NCBI GenBank assembly: GCA_032622095.1
Contig: CP136069.1
Coordinates: 70,269,319-70,333,318 of the forward strand
Reading direction: 5' to 3'
Length of the DNA stretch: 64,000 nucleotides
Source: Siphonodentalium dalli
Taxonomy: Eukaryota > Mollusca > Scaphopoda > Gadilida > Siphonodentaliidae
The translations under genes and the position numbers were made by a program. The notes under the pieces were generated by a model, which worked only from the letters and a program-made list of their open reading frames with translations, did no database searches and was not told the origin of the DNA. Shown piece after piece: positions 33,370 through 45,391 of this stretch; the first letter of the stretch is position 1; the number at the start of each line of letters is the position of its first letter.

Positions 33370-35765
33370 TGGAAGCGTCAAAGAAAGGGCAATAAACCTA
33401 TCATCACATGTAACATACTGACAGGTTATATCTTTTCCTACCAATTGACACCATTCGCACAATAAACTACTACTGAATTACGAATAGGCTACTGTCGTAA
33501 CATGTTACCATAATTGTGTTCTTTCTATCATTTGTCGTTTTGCCTTAACCGTAGTTACGATTACGGTTTCGAGAAGCCAAGCAGTTTTTCATGCAACCAT
33601 CGAATCACCAACTGACTACAAACAATCACGGAAAACAGAACCATATCACCTTACTGCGAGAGGAAAGAAGTTTCAATGGTACTTTTTTGTCACAAACGGA
33701 CTTGTGGTCGTCATTCTGCGAAAAAAAAAATTGGATCGTCCGTATTATTTGCGACTACAGTAACTATTAGCTATTCGTAACTATTATCATTATGCAAAAG
33801 ATGTCCATTGGAAATTAAGTCGGACATAATTATATGTTACGCTATGTAATCTTACATGTACATTTGCACCAATAAGTGCATGTAATTTACAGCGTCTATA
33901 GAGCTGCGAGTGGGGTTACCTTGGTTCAATTTGTAAGATTAATCTTCAACATGCGCTATCAATGGGCATACTTACGAGCGAGAATCTAACTGGCTGCTGT
34001 CATGACACTTTAGTCCAGCCACAGTCATGTCTTGTCTTGTAATATTACATGGTATGAACGTAATTTATTTAGCTTTTTACGAATTTGCATTAGTATATCA
34101 CTGTCGACTACGTACAGGGTGCAACAACTTGAACTATGACATGTATCGTAATAATCAAAGAGAATCTCCCAAGTGTATTTGTGGCGAAATAGAAATATCC
34201 CACGCCTTTCATTACTGCCAATTATATGAGGCCGGGTGATATATACATGTATGGGCGGCCATTTGGGTGATCATTACGTCAAATAAAAATCAATAGGCGT
34301 TAACTAATAAATATAAGTCAATTCCAACTTAAATAGAAGTTAAATGCAAATTAAATTATGTCGAATAACAATATGTGAACTGTAAATTAGTAAATGCCGA
34401 ATTACAGCGAATAAGACAATTCCAACTTATCAGCAGTCCTTTTAAAATCAATAGACGTCAAACTGAATAGTAATAAAGGCCGCATAAGGGCCGAATACAG
34501 GCGGTGCCTGCTAAATGTTGACAAATACGTCTATTTAAAAAAAAACGTATGTTCAGTTGGATTTCTGTTATTGGCTTTAATTCGGCTTTTATTAGTTTAC
34601 ATTTGACCACTATTAATTTTAAAAGGACTTCTGTTAAGTTGGAATGACTTATTGACAATTCATCTGACTTAAGACACAATAAAGGTAGCTATAGCTTCAA
34701 TTGTGGTAACATTCATGGATTAAACTTATCCGACCCAATGGTGTGGAATAAATACAGAAAACAACTTGCATAATAATCTAGAATCTGTTATCGAACTCGT
34801 TGCGAACGGCGCAAGTCACATTTCACACAAGCTCAGTTTTCGTGAAATACATCCTTGCACCGCCGCCACTCATACGTTAAAAGATTATCGGTTAAGATGC
34901 GAGTATAGTGTTCTGCCTATCTAACCAAGTGTTATCATCCATAAATTCAAATCATGATATGTATAGTAGATGACACCAACACGCTTTGAAACAAGCCAAA
35001 TCATATTCTCATTTATTATTAATATTGTATGCACATAGTGATTTGAATGTTGGTTGAGACTAAAACTGTTTAAACTACACGTATGATCACGCATTGTCGT
35101 AGATTCCTACGATATTGATGGAAAGTGCTTGAAATCCCACTTTTCAAAATCTGGAGTATTTTGTGGCGCTTTTTATCAATGTGTAGTATTTTTTAGAAGT
35201 GGTATTTTTAACACTAAGATTTTGTGTGACCTCTGTTCCATACATTGTAGTGAACACAATGTTAACTTATTTAAAGTACGCATACAACATTCTACAAACA
35301 AATCCACTCTATGAACAGATCTGTCCACGTGTCACGGTTATGTAATTCACTTAACGGCGTTACGACTCGACGACTACACTACTTGACACCTTTTGCGCAA
35401 TTATATTGATAAGAATTACGAATAGCATATAATATTCGAAATTATTCCGTCAGTCCAATAACGCTTTCGCAGAATTGACGACTATGGGTCCGTTTGTGAG
35501 AAAATAGTGCCGTTCAAACTTCTTGCCACTCATGGTAAAGGGATATGGGTCTGTTTGCCTTTATAATTTTTTACGCAATTACAGAACGCGCGTGACAACG
35601 CATGCTTTGATTCTGATTCTCGAAACCGTAGTCGTAAGCACGGATATGGCAAGACGACAACAGACAGAACGAACACACATTCTAATGACGTGATAAAATG
35701 TACCATATTCATAATTCTTATCAAAGTAGTTAATTATGCGAAATGTGTCCGCTGTACAAAATAGC
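33370..35765. other. Intron with a LINE fragment, otherwise quiet
   Basis: Apart from the LINE piece at 34078-34239 I see an A10 run at about 33720, AT-rich sequence and short anonymous ORFs (35129-35314, 35530-35773). No CTLD-like exon found here on the reverse strand. Confidence 0.4.
34078..34239 (+). pseudogene. LINE ORF2 C-terminal fragment (zinc-knuckle region)
   Basis: Reads RLRTGCNNLNYDMYRNNQRE then SPKCICGEIEISHAFHYCQLYE. R-L-R-x-G-C-x-x-L ... S-x-x-C-x-C-G ... E-x-x-x-H-x-x-x-x-C is the pattern that follows the reverse transcriptase in many animal LINEs. Only this end is left; nothing matches before or after it. Confidence 0.65.
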
Positions 35766-35774
35766 GGATGCAAC

Positions 35775-35974
35775 TTTACGACTGCACGACATTACTACTT
35801 TACAGTATCACGATGCTACGACTATTCGATTCATTGACATTACGATAATACGACTCTACGACTTAACCAAACTACGACTCTACAACTATTCGACGTGACG
35901 ACTTTACGACCACATTGATCAACAACTCCATGGCGTCACACTTTGACGACCATAAGACTATACGACTCTAAAGG
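35775..35974. repeat. Degenerate CTACGAC minisatellite, left block
   Basis: Irregular repeats of tacgactctacgac, gactttacgaccat and ggcgtcac. The order gatcaac-ctccatggcgtcaca, gacgaccataagactatacg is found again at 37825-37880, to the right of the inserted element. The two blocks are one satellite split by the insertion. Confidence 0.65.
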
Positions 35975-37672
35975 TTGTTCCACACCGGGCGCGCGCGAGC
36001 GATTATAACGGCCGTTTTCTAACGTCCGTAGCCGTTCAAAGCGCGCGATTTTTATGTCCGCACCGCAAGCGACTGAAACGCTTCGTCGCGCGCGATAGTC
36101 AGGTTATTATTCTGTGTGTACGCTAATTTCAGGGGAGTCAGGTGGCTGCATGGGGGATACCCCCACCCCACACACTTATGACTAATGTGTAGGGTTTCTA
36201 CAAACAACGTGTAGCCCTGCTACACAACCATTATTAATTTTTTATCTTAAACATATTTTACACAATAAATGGGTCAATTTATACACATGTATACACACTG
36301 GTGTGCATAAAATCAACACCTATGCCTTACACATGTTGTGTAAATTCTTACACATATATATCGTAGACAAGAATGTAAAGTTCAGTATTCCGAACTGTGG
36401 GTATATAGTATTCATGGCAAATGGAGATTTATATGTTAAAACTTTCATGGCGTACAATGGTACGTAATATTTTGCTCTGTCATGTGTGAGTTTTCGTTTT
36501 AAATGAACAAACCATGGTCGTGGTGTGGTTGCACGTGATTAGTATTAGCATATTACAACAATCATATAAACAAGAGTAAGAGCAGTATTCTTCATGAAAG
36601 TTTTAACAAATATATCCTCATATATCATTAATACAATACTCACAAGTCGGAATTCTGAACTTACATTCCTTGTCTACAATTTGTTTATTCTCGTCACTCA
36701 AAATTACATGGGTATTGAGACAGTAGTAAATTGTATTCCAAAACATATACTCAAACAATATCGTCGTCATGTAGCAGACTATGAAACTGAAGGTACGCAA
36801 TGCGCACAATCTACATTCTTACACAAGTGTGTGTAATAAAATGTACACATTATGTGTAGAACGGCACTTGGTCAATGTATTTGTATGTAAAACTACACAT
36901 TGCTATGTGTATTAACCGGGTTTACACATTTGATGTGCACTCGTTTCTACACATTAGTTATAATAGTGCTCCCACCCGGTAATACGCGATTAGTATTAGT
37001 TGATGAATGCATTGTCTCATGTTTATCACAGCGTCTTTTGGAATGAGCTAGCTTCGTTATATTCTTTATCATTTCCCCTGATTATACCAAAATATAATTC
37101 ACCAGCCAATGGAGCAGATTATACGGTCCATGATTTTAGTTCTTTACAAGGAATACACTGAATATATTAATCAAGGTGGAATTTCAGTCACGAAAAATAA
37201 CAAAAATAAATGGTTTAATTATTTGGTCATAGAGACATACAGTCATACAGACACACATGGCATACATGCATGCATACATACATACATACATACATACATA
37301 CATACAGTCATACAGACACACACAGTCACACAGACACACATGTGCCATACAGACACACATGCGTTGTACTTCGATTATTAGCCTCTCGCTAAAGTCCTCC
37401 ATTATCGCGGCGACAAATCAGTGTGCCGTCATCAAATAGAAAAATAACGGTCGTATAAACACCTATTTGAGAGCCGTCCAATTATCTCGCTGGTTTGCAA
37501 CAAAGCGACAATTCGACGAAGCATAAAATCACTGCTATAATCGCCTCGTGGTCAGCGAGTCGGTCGCTTGCGGTGCGGACATAAAAATAGCGCGCTTTGA
37601 ACGGCTACGGACGTTAGAAAACGGCCGTCATAATCGCTCGCGCGCGCCCGGTGTGGAACAACCTTTAGCCTG
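35973..37672. mobile_element. 1.7 kb TIR transposon in the satellite
   Basis: Terminal inverted repeats of about 110 bp (35975-36085 and 37555-37670), very GC-rich, start AAGGTTGTTCCACACCGGGC and contain gcgcgcgcgagcgattat and aacggccgttttctaacgtc. TA flanks both ends (35973-35974 and 37671-37672), suggesting a TA target. The interior lacks a transposase but holds a second TIR element (36173-36966) and (CATA)n/(CAGA)n microsatellites at 37260-37350. Non-autonomous, since no recognisable ORF remains. Confidence 0.75.
36173..36966. mobile_element. Nested TIR element rich in TACACA
   Basis: Left end CACTTATGACTAATGTGTAG and right end ctacacattagttataatag are inverted repeats. The 790 bp interior is full of tacaca/tgtgta motifs near both ends. 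It sits inside the 1.7 kb element, so it is the younger insertion. The two ORFs at 36594-36836 are anonymous. Confidence 0.6.
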
Positions 37673-38010
37673 TATGCATGCGACTTAACAACTCTACGAC
37701 GTCACGACTTTACGACCATATGGACCATTGACTCATAAGACTCTACGGCGTCACGCCTTGACGACCACTAGACTTGCAACTACGACCTTACAACTATACG
37801 ACGTCACGACTTTACGACCATATTGATCAACGACTCCATGGCGTCACACTGTGACGACCATAAGACTATACGACTCTACGACGTCACGACTTTACGACCA
37901 TATGACTCCACGGCGTAACGACTTGACGAACCTGAGACTCTACGAATCTAAGACTCTACGACTCTACGACTTTATGTGTCTACGACTTTACGACTTCACG
38001 GCCGACTGGA
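37673..38010. repeat. Degenerate CTACGAC minisatellite, right block
   Basis: Continuation of the satellite at 35775-35974: cgacgtcacgactttacgac, ggcgtcac, actctacgactctacgactt and related units, ending near 38005. Confidence 0.65.
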
Positions 38011-38164
38011 TGGCGGAAACCTGGTACATTTTGGAACATATACATGTATATAGATTATGCATGTGACATTATTGCAAGTCGTGCAACAAGATTTCATTTG
38101 ATGACTGCCTTCGTTCTTAGTATTCGTGACAAACAGCGCTGGACATTCTAATTGAAGCTCAGCT

Positions 38165-39480
38165 CAGCCGTGAGTGTCTCTCCAGAAAGCCAGAGGACAG
38201 TTAGGCATTAAGTTCATATAATTCCTATAATGGATTGTTATTTCTGCACATTCAGTTACATTGGCACGTCAGCGGGTTACAATTAACTATATTTATATAA
38301 GGATTAACTGTCATGTTGACTGTTTTTATGGAGATGTAACCGTGAGGTAAGTGGTCATAACTTGTATGTAAAACCCGAATCCTTATATTTATACACATTT
38401 AGCGAAAAAGCCACTTTTGTAAATGTATTTAAATCGAAAAGTGTATCGTGACAAAACCAGCCCAAAATAACCCATAGCACCCTTGGCAAAAGTTAACAGG
38501 AACAGTTGAAACCCGATGTTTTATTAAGTAAATCCTGCGCGAATCCATATGCGCCCAAAACATTACGCGTTCGTCTTTCCAAACCCAAATGACGAATCGA
38601 TGTTGTTATGAGCTTGTAGTTATTAGCTGGTGCGCATTCACCGAGAAATAACTGCAACTAGCCACGTGGGCGCCGACCAATCAGAATGCTGGATTTAGTG
38701 ATGACAAAACTTAGTATGTAAATATACTGAATTAATGCATATGTCCCCTCACCCAGACAGGCCACAGAACACTTCGGCAATAGGTCCATATACTGGGTTG
38801 TTCTTTCTGTATATTTAGTTACCGGTTCAGCGGTTTATATATAGTTAATAGATGTTTACACTATAAGCTAATACGCTTGCCCACGCAGACCTACATGTAT
38901 ATGTATTTTCCCCTTCTATGCCTAACCGTATATGTGATCGGATTTGCTGCTTTTTCTCTCGAAGAGAAAGGAAACGAAATATTAATAGAGACGTTATAAT
39001 GAACTCCGAAGTGTTCAGAACTGGCCCCGATTACTACAAGTTCCCCCCAGACAGGCTGCAGAACACTTCGACATTCGGTCAATATACTAGGTTGTTGTTT
39101 CTGCACTTTTACACACCGTAGTTACCGTGTCAGCTGATTATACATAAAATATGTTTAAACTAAACTAATACATACGCGTACGATATAATGAAGTACTGCA
39201 TAAACCTGGCCCCGATTACTACTAATTGAGAGATAGCAGAACTCCTGAGTATCAGATTTGGATACTGCTTTGCTGTTTCTCAAAAAGCACTTATTCGTTG
39301 TCAGGTTGAAGACACCTTTTGGGATAATATCGATGAACTGTATATAAAGTTCGTTATTCGATATGTATTGCCCTGCTCGGAGCTGTCCCCATATTATCAC
39401 AATTTTCCTCTTCGAGACCGGCCACAACACAATTTGGCATCAGGTTTATAAATTGAGTATTGTTTTTATACACATTTAGT
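38165..39480 (-). pseudogene. Row of decayed copies of the CTLD 2 first-half exon
   Basis: Upstream-side copies resemble the intact exon at 39536-39716 and its flanks. The clearest is 39170-39345, which keeps catacgcgt (donor side), tggccccgattactac, atcagatttggatactg, ttgctgtttctc and gtcaggttgaagacacc in the same order as the exon. Partial copies lie at 38990-39120 (gacaggctgcagaacacttc), 39405-39520 (ccggccacaacacaatttgg), 38755-38840 and, weakest, 38170-38290. Stops and indels break all of them. An ORF at 39155-39430 (VFNLTTNKCFLRNSKAVSKS) preserves part of one. This is tandem exon duplication followed by decay. Confidence 0.65.
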
Positions 39481-39535
39481 TACATCGTCACATGGGTTTA
39501 TGAGTAAAATATTTTGAAACTAAACTGTTACATAC

Positions 39536-39716
39536 GCGTTCGTCTTAATGAAGTCCTGTTCAATGCTGTCCTCAATTACTACTGGTGTTCCATCAGACAG
39601 ATCACAGAACGATTGAGCATCAGATTTGGACACTGCGTTGCTGTTTCTCCAATAGCACTTGTTCGCTGTCGGGTTGAAGACACCGGTGGGCTCACATGGG
39701 TGAACTGTATCTGGAA
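39536..39716 (-). CDS. Lectin receptor gene: CTLD 2, first-half exon
   Basis: Acceptor gacaattttcag (exon from 39716, phase 1, completing the codon from 42595), donor gtatgt at 39535 (phase 2). Reads PDTVHPCEPTGVFNPTANKC, YWRNSNAVSKSDAQSFCDLS and DGTPVVIEDSIEQDFIKTNA: N-terminal Cys, KCYW, A-x-x-F-C and an acidic helix 2. It closely resembles the CTLD 4 first half (both have KCYWRNS), so the two domains are probably duplicates. It partners with 33116-33363 about 6 kb downstream, across the decayed copies and the 1.7 kb element. Confidence 0.85.
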
Positions 39717-40074
39717 CTGAAAATTGTCAGTATGTGCACATCACTGGCACTGTTATATGCTATCAGAGACGTGGCGAAAGGAGCTTGGTGCATGCGATGT
39801 TTGTAGTTTTGTGTTCCATGTACATGTATGTTATTTGCACTGTTTCTGGAACTGAAAAAAATATTATCGATATGCGTACAAGGGTGCTACGGTTCACTGG
39901 TGCTGTTTGATGACCTCCGGAACGTGGCGACAGGGTTTTAAATTCCCAACTTTTTAAACTCAATTAGAAGACTTGATAAGAGACAATATACGAAGTTTCT
40001 CGTGTCTTTATCTCTATATGAAAAATATCGCCATCATTTTGCATATATGGCAGATTTTGGTGCAGAAAAAAATA
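39717..40074. other. Intron: small direct repeat of the exon border
   Basis: actgtttctggaactgaaaa at about 39839 repeats the exon acceptor region tgaactgtatctggaactgaaaa (39701), and catcactgg...gacgtggcgaaagg near 39740 recurs as ttcactgg...aacgtggcgacagg near 39894. This is another short tandem duplication with one decayed acceptor. Confidence 0.45.
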
Positions 40075-41490
40075 CAGCGCATTTGTAACCAGTTACTGGG
40101 TTACAGATACGTCGTGTTTTTTTTTACAAGTCGACTCAACGTTTGCTCGTGTGTTAGCTCCGACCAGTAACCCGGTTACAAATATTTTTTTGGCATTTGG
40201 AGTTACATTAGGAAGTCGTTTAAAAAATCCGACTTGCTTGTTTCTTGTCACATAGAAAATATTTCGCCCATCCTTCTTTAAAAAGGGTTACAAAGTTACA
40301 TTTGGAAGTCGTTTAAAAAATGCGACGTGTTTTTTGTTACATAGTTACAAATGCTTATCAGAAAATTACTCCAATTAGAAAAATGAAAATATTTCACCTA
40401 TCCTTGCTAAAAAAGGGTTACAAAGTTACACTTGGAAGTCGTTTAAAACTGCGACGTGTTTTTTGTTACATAATTACAAATGCTTACCAAAAAAATGTAA
40501 CTTTGTAACCCTTTTTTAACAAGCATGGGTGAAATATTTTCATTTTTCTAGTTGGAGAAATTCTCTGATAAGCAATTGTAACTATGTGACAAAATACATG
40601 TCCCATTTTTGAAACGACTTCCAAATGTAACTATGTGACAACAGCACGTCGTATTTTTGAAACGACTTCCAAATGTAACTTCGTGACCCTTTTTAAAACA
40701 AGGATGGATGAAATATTTTCATTTTTCTAATTGGAGTAATTTTCTGATAAGCATTTGTAACTATGTAACAAAATGCACGTCGCATTTTTGAAACGACTTC
40801 CAAATGTAACTTTGTAACCCTCTTTTAGCAAGGATGGGTGAAATATTTTCATTTTTCTAATTGAAGAAATTCTCTGATAAGCATTTGTAACAATGTATCA
40901 AAAAACACGTCGCATTTTTTGAAACGACTTCCAAATGTAACTATGTGACAAAAACACGTCGCATTTTTGAAACGACTTCCAAATGTAACTTTGTAACCCT
41001 TTTTTTTAGCAAGGATGGGTGAAATATTTTCATTTTTCTAATTGGAGTAATTCTCTGATAAGCATTTGTAACTTTGTGACAAAAAACACGACGCATTTTT
41101 TGAAACGACTTCCAAATGTAACTATGTGACAAAAAAACACGTCGAATTTTTGAAACGACTTCCAAATGTAACTTTGTAACCCTTTTTAAACAAGGATGGG
41201 TGAATTATTTTCATTTTTCTAGTTGGAGTAATTCTCTGATAAGCATTTGTAACTTTGTGACAAAGAACACGTCGCATTTTTGAAACGACTTCCAAATGTA
41301 ACTTTGTAACCCCTTTTTAAACAAGGATGGGTGAAATATTTTCATTTTTCTAATTGGAGTAATTCTTTGATAACCATTTGTAACTATGTAACAAAAACAC
41401 GTCGCATTTTTGAAACGACTTCCAAATGTAACGTCGTAACAAAAAACACGTCTGATATTTTTGACTTGTAACCTCTGTAACCCGGTTAGA
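40075..41490. repeat. Satellite array with an internal inversion
   Basis: A compound repeat of a ~48 bp and a ~131 bp part sharing cgacttccaaatgtaac, tttgtaaccctttttt, caaggatgggtgaaatattt and ctgataagcatttgtaac. From about 40505 to 41460 the units run in one orientation; from 40180 to 40500 they run the other way (ggaagtcgtttaaaa first). The array is therefore head-to-head with an axis near 40495-40505. At least five long units are on the right side and two on the left. Short outer pieces (gtaaccagttactgggttac) mark the left end. ORFs inside are repeat translations. Confidence 0.8.
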
Positions 41491-41714
41491 AATGCATAAC
41501 GTATATTTCGTGCACCAAATCTGGACATATCTATCATTTTGTCCAAAAGGTTTTTCTACAAACAATAACCACTTCTAAAGTTTGCAGTAATATTCAAGCT
41601 ACCATTAAACCATAGACTCATACATATGGAGCCATCTCAATCACTCAAGATCACCCCACACGTGCCTGGAGACTGGGCGATCAGTCACACACACTATAAA
41701 TGTTATAGTATAGC

Positions 41715-41925
41715 ATCAACAATACAAATACACTTCCAGTTATCTCGGGGTTGATATAAGCTTTGTGAATCGTCCATTCTGATTCCCCACCCACATCTAC
41801 CGTGATACATTCGAAATAGGTATATACACATCTCAGAGATGGCCACCATAAGCATCCATTTACAGTCAATCGGTATCCTCGTTGATTCACAACCTATCAT
41901 GTGTAATGCTAAAGGGGCTAAGGCA
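41715..41925 (-). pseudogene. Decayed CTLD first-half exon
   Basis: After a possible acceptor cacatgatag (near 41896) one frame gives CESTRIPIDCKW, and the next frame gives RLTVNGCLWWPSLR, YTYFECITVDVGGESEWTIH. Together these echo the CTLD first half (early Cys, C-x-WW, F-x-C, GG-E), but the motif is spread over two frames. It lies between the complete CTLD 1 and CTLD 2 and has no matching second half. A frameshifted leftover of exon duplication is the simplest reading; a genuine exon with unusual sequence is less likely. Confidence 0.4.
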
Positions 41926-42594
41926 CTCAACGTGGGTTCATGTGAAATAACATAGTTAAAAACAACTATCTCCAACAAGTACATGAAAAAATAAGTCGAA
42001 TTTGTTTTTATTTTCGTTTTTAATAACTCTCCAATAATGCGACTGTGCATGGCATAACCATTGTCATGTAAACATTACTGTTACAGAGGAATTACCGATA
42101 AAAGTCAAATTAGTCCAATGAAATACCAAAGTTTATTTTAAATTTTACAGGAAAAGGTCAAAGCTTTGAAAACTATTCAGAAAATCATTCTCAGACTAAA
42201 ATGTTTGAACGTATTGCATGCACGATTCGCGATGTTTTGTAGCAAATCACTTTCGTTGTATTTAAGTAGTTTGCGAGTTGCTTGCGAAAGTTCCCCACCC
42301 ATACCAGGACAATATTGTTGGTATATTGTCATTATGTATAATATGAAACGTTTAATATGTATATATATATAGTGTCAATAAAGAATTAATAAACAAAATT
42401 CACCATGCAAATCTCCAACTGCCGCTGATTCAGACATGAAATAGCCAACTGTCCCAAACTTTGAACAACGCTGAGGGAGGGTGAGACCCTCTCCCTTGAC
42501 GTCAAGTCCATTCATATATATATACGTTGCGTTATCGACAACTGATAATTTACATACCACCACGAGTCGTCACAAGGAACGTTAGACATCCTAC

Positions 42595-42830
42595 CTTGCA
42601 ATTCACAGACCGTTAATGGGTTCAAATCTTCCATCCCGCAGAATGTATCAAACCACCGCCAGTTTGCCGGTTGTTCTCTCCATAAAATACATTTACCGTC
42701 GCCGTTCGGCTGTCCTGATTCCCATTTCGTCCACGTCGTGATCGATCCGTCCCAGTTTCTCCATTGATTCATGTTCGAGTCGTACCTACTCCCAATCCAG
42801 AAGGAATCAGTACTGGGTGCACTCGGTATC
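42595..42830 (-). CDS. Lectin receptor gene: CTLD 1, second-half exon
   Basis: Acceptor atgattttcag (exon from 42830, phase 2, joining SDHL-IPSAPS), donor gtagga at 42594 (phase 1; weaker than the others). Motifs: DSFWIGSRYDSNMNQWRNWD, GSITTWTKWESGQPNGDGKC, WRWFDTFCG, LTVCELQ. This is a well-kept CTLD core with WIG, W-DGS, QPN-GDG loop and the last two Cys. CTLD 1 and CTLD 3 share the GQPNGDG loop. Confidence 0.87.
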
Positions 42831-42834
42831 CTGA

Positions 42835-45385
42835 AAATCATTAACATTAGAGACCTCTATCTATCTTGCAATTGTGTCATGGCCTGATTTTTTCTATTAT
42901 AAATATCAGCAATGCTATTTCAGACAGTTATGTTTATGCGGGGGAGTTTTAGACTGAAAACATCTAACTTTTCCCTCCAAGCAATATCAGACAACATACC
43001 GAGGGGGTGATGTCGTGAATAACATCATCGCAGTCTGGGCTGGACAAGGTTGGCGGGGGTCTATCCCCCGACATGGCCGAAAATCGGGAACAATTTCCAA
43101 GCGTGGTCTGAGTTTAGGGACATCTTAGATCGATACATGGCCATTTCGATAAGAAATGAGAACTTGATCCCGCTCACAGAAGCAAGCAAATGTGAAGCAA
43201 TGAACACTCATGCTGTGTACCCTGCCTCCATATATATGATACAAGATAAGTTCCGCATAACACTGAGTGTGAAGAGTTTCCCTCGAACAGCGGACTTATT
43301 TAATTCAGACTTTAGTATGGTACGTGTCCACACCTGGTTAAGTTGTCCTACTAATTTGATATGATGCTGGGATCGTGCTGAATTTCTATGGTCGATGCTG
43401 CTATGGAAAAGATATGCTATTGAGAAAGAGTACCGTAATTTATTCTAAAGTTGTCATGTATAATATAGGATGCGTGGCTAACCCAACTGATTTGAGTATA
43501 CGCCAGTGTTTGTATGAAACATTTAAGAACATACGCTAAAAAATGGGGTTAATACAGTGTATATGACCCAACTCTGACCCAACGTTTAGACAGATAGAAA
43601 GATAGATGAGAAATTAAAAAAATTCAAAGACCAGTTCAAACTCGTCGTAATAACTTGACATAGATCGACACCAAAGCACAGCACAGTCTACAGAAGTGAG
43701 TGTTTTGGCATAAGATTGAAAAAACGAGAAGGAAAATCGCGACCAGTAATAAGTCGCATTCAAAGGAGAAGACACAAGAGACAACGTCACGTTCAACGCA
43801 ATAAAACACAATAAAGCGGAAACACACAAACTGTTGCACGAAATTACGTCTATACTTCAATCCAGACTTCGCACTCTCCAAGAGTTCTGTGAGAAAAAAT
43901 TATTGCAGAACAAATTAATCATATGTAAGAAAGAAACGTACCCACATGAACAAATGACATTTAAATTGGACGAATGTTCAAAATGTTCAAAACAGTAACT
44001 GTTATTGAAGAAAAATGACGGGGAGAATATTGGACTGCTTTGGAAACAAACACTAGTTTGACACCTTTCGTATTTTGAACGACAAAAGATAACTATTACG
44101 AATAGGGTACTACATCACTAGAATTTGTGTTCTTTATATTCGTTGTCGTTTTCCCTATTCATTATTACGATTACAGGTGATGGATTTTCAATAAAACTCA
44201 CAAATGCATGATATATTAATAAATTCGCGGCCATGTTTTGATTTTGTTCTATACCAACATGTAAGTTTTAAAACTTTATTTCAATATTTCAATAATCTAC
44301 TCACCCATCGTGCTCTGTTTTGTCATTATCTCATTCAATTTTGTCTTCCACTTACTACTGACCATTATACACATTATTCTGTTCTGAGGAGGTGGCTCTA
44401 TATATAAGCATTTATCATGCGGGCCTACTATATTTACCAATGAGAATTGAGACAAACTAACTGGATATGAGGGGATATTAGGTTCACATTGATTGACATC
44501 GACCCCATATGAAACGCCAAGGGGGGAGGTATGGATTAATATGGGATTTGTATACGCTATCGTATTTTTTCTTGGAACTCTGCCGCCTCAGGCATAATCT
44601 GCAGTGTATACGCCCTGTCACTATCTCGCGGCCATATTGGATCTACCAGGTCCGGTTCCGTGGTATTAGTGCTACAGTTCAAAGTTTTGGAGTAGCATTC
44701 CATATATGGAACTAATGAATAATAAAAAAGCTTCATATATGGAAATGCTACTCCAAAACTGAGCTGGATGAATCCTATAGGGCCGCGACCCAGTGATATC
44801 CGTTATTTTAGTTTATCGGTTATCAAAGTTTCAATGACTTAAAAACGTAGTACCATGTACCAATACCGGCATATGATATATTTAACTAATTTTAAAGATG
44901 CATAAGTTAACCAACAACCTGAATTGGTACCAAACATCAGGTTACGAGCCATTAACTGAGTGCGTTGACGTTCTACATCTACGTCCATGGTGCGTAACTC
45001 TGACGTGGCATAATTTAATAGTGACTGTGATATGTGGCACGTTTAGCTTACCAGACAATACCAGTATCTAATTCAATTTCTCACATGGAAATCATGATAA
45101 AAGCGTACCATAACTCTTAGTTTCCGGCTACGTTGTCATGTGCACATTAATCTCACTGAGCCTCATGATGCTCAGCGAGATTAATTCCGAGTTCGGCTAG
45201 CGCCTCACCCGATATTAATCGCACTTCGCCTCATCTGACACTGTATATTCGTCAACTAATCGCAATGTAATTTTAATAATGCGTGTTGCCAAAAAATCGT
45301 CACCCCTTCAAGTAATTATATGCATATTGGTGTCATCATGTCTCATTATTATATCTTTGGGAAGAATTAGAAAGTGTTTAAACCA
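42835..45385. other. Intron: palindromes, otherwise nothing recognised
   Basis: 44676-44766 is a hairpin (agttttggagtagcattcca against tggaaatgctactccaaaac). 45147-45187 is a smaller one (attaatctcactgagc against gctcagcgagattaat). The ORFs 43050-43364 and 43614-43881 show no domain. No extra CTLD exon was found. Confidence 0.45.
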
Positions 45386-45391
45386 ACTCAC

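Noticed and set aside
40320-41565. Several ORFs with repeated KMKIFHPSL and RRVF peptides
   Set aside because: Translations of the 48/131 bp satellite.
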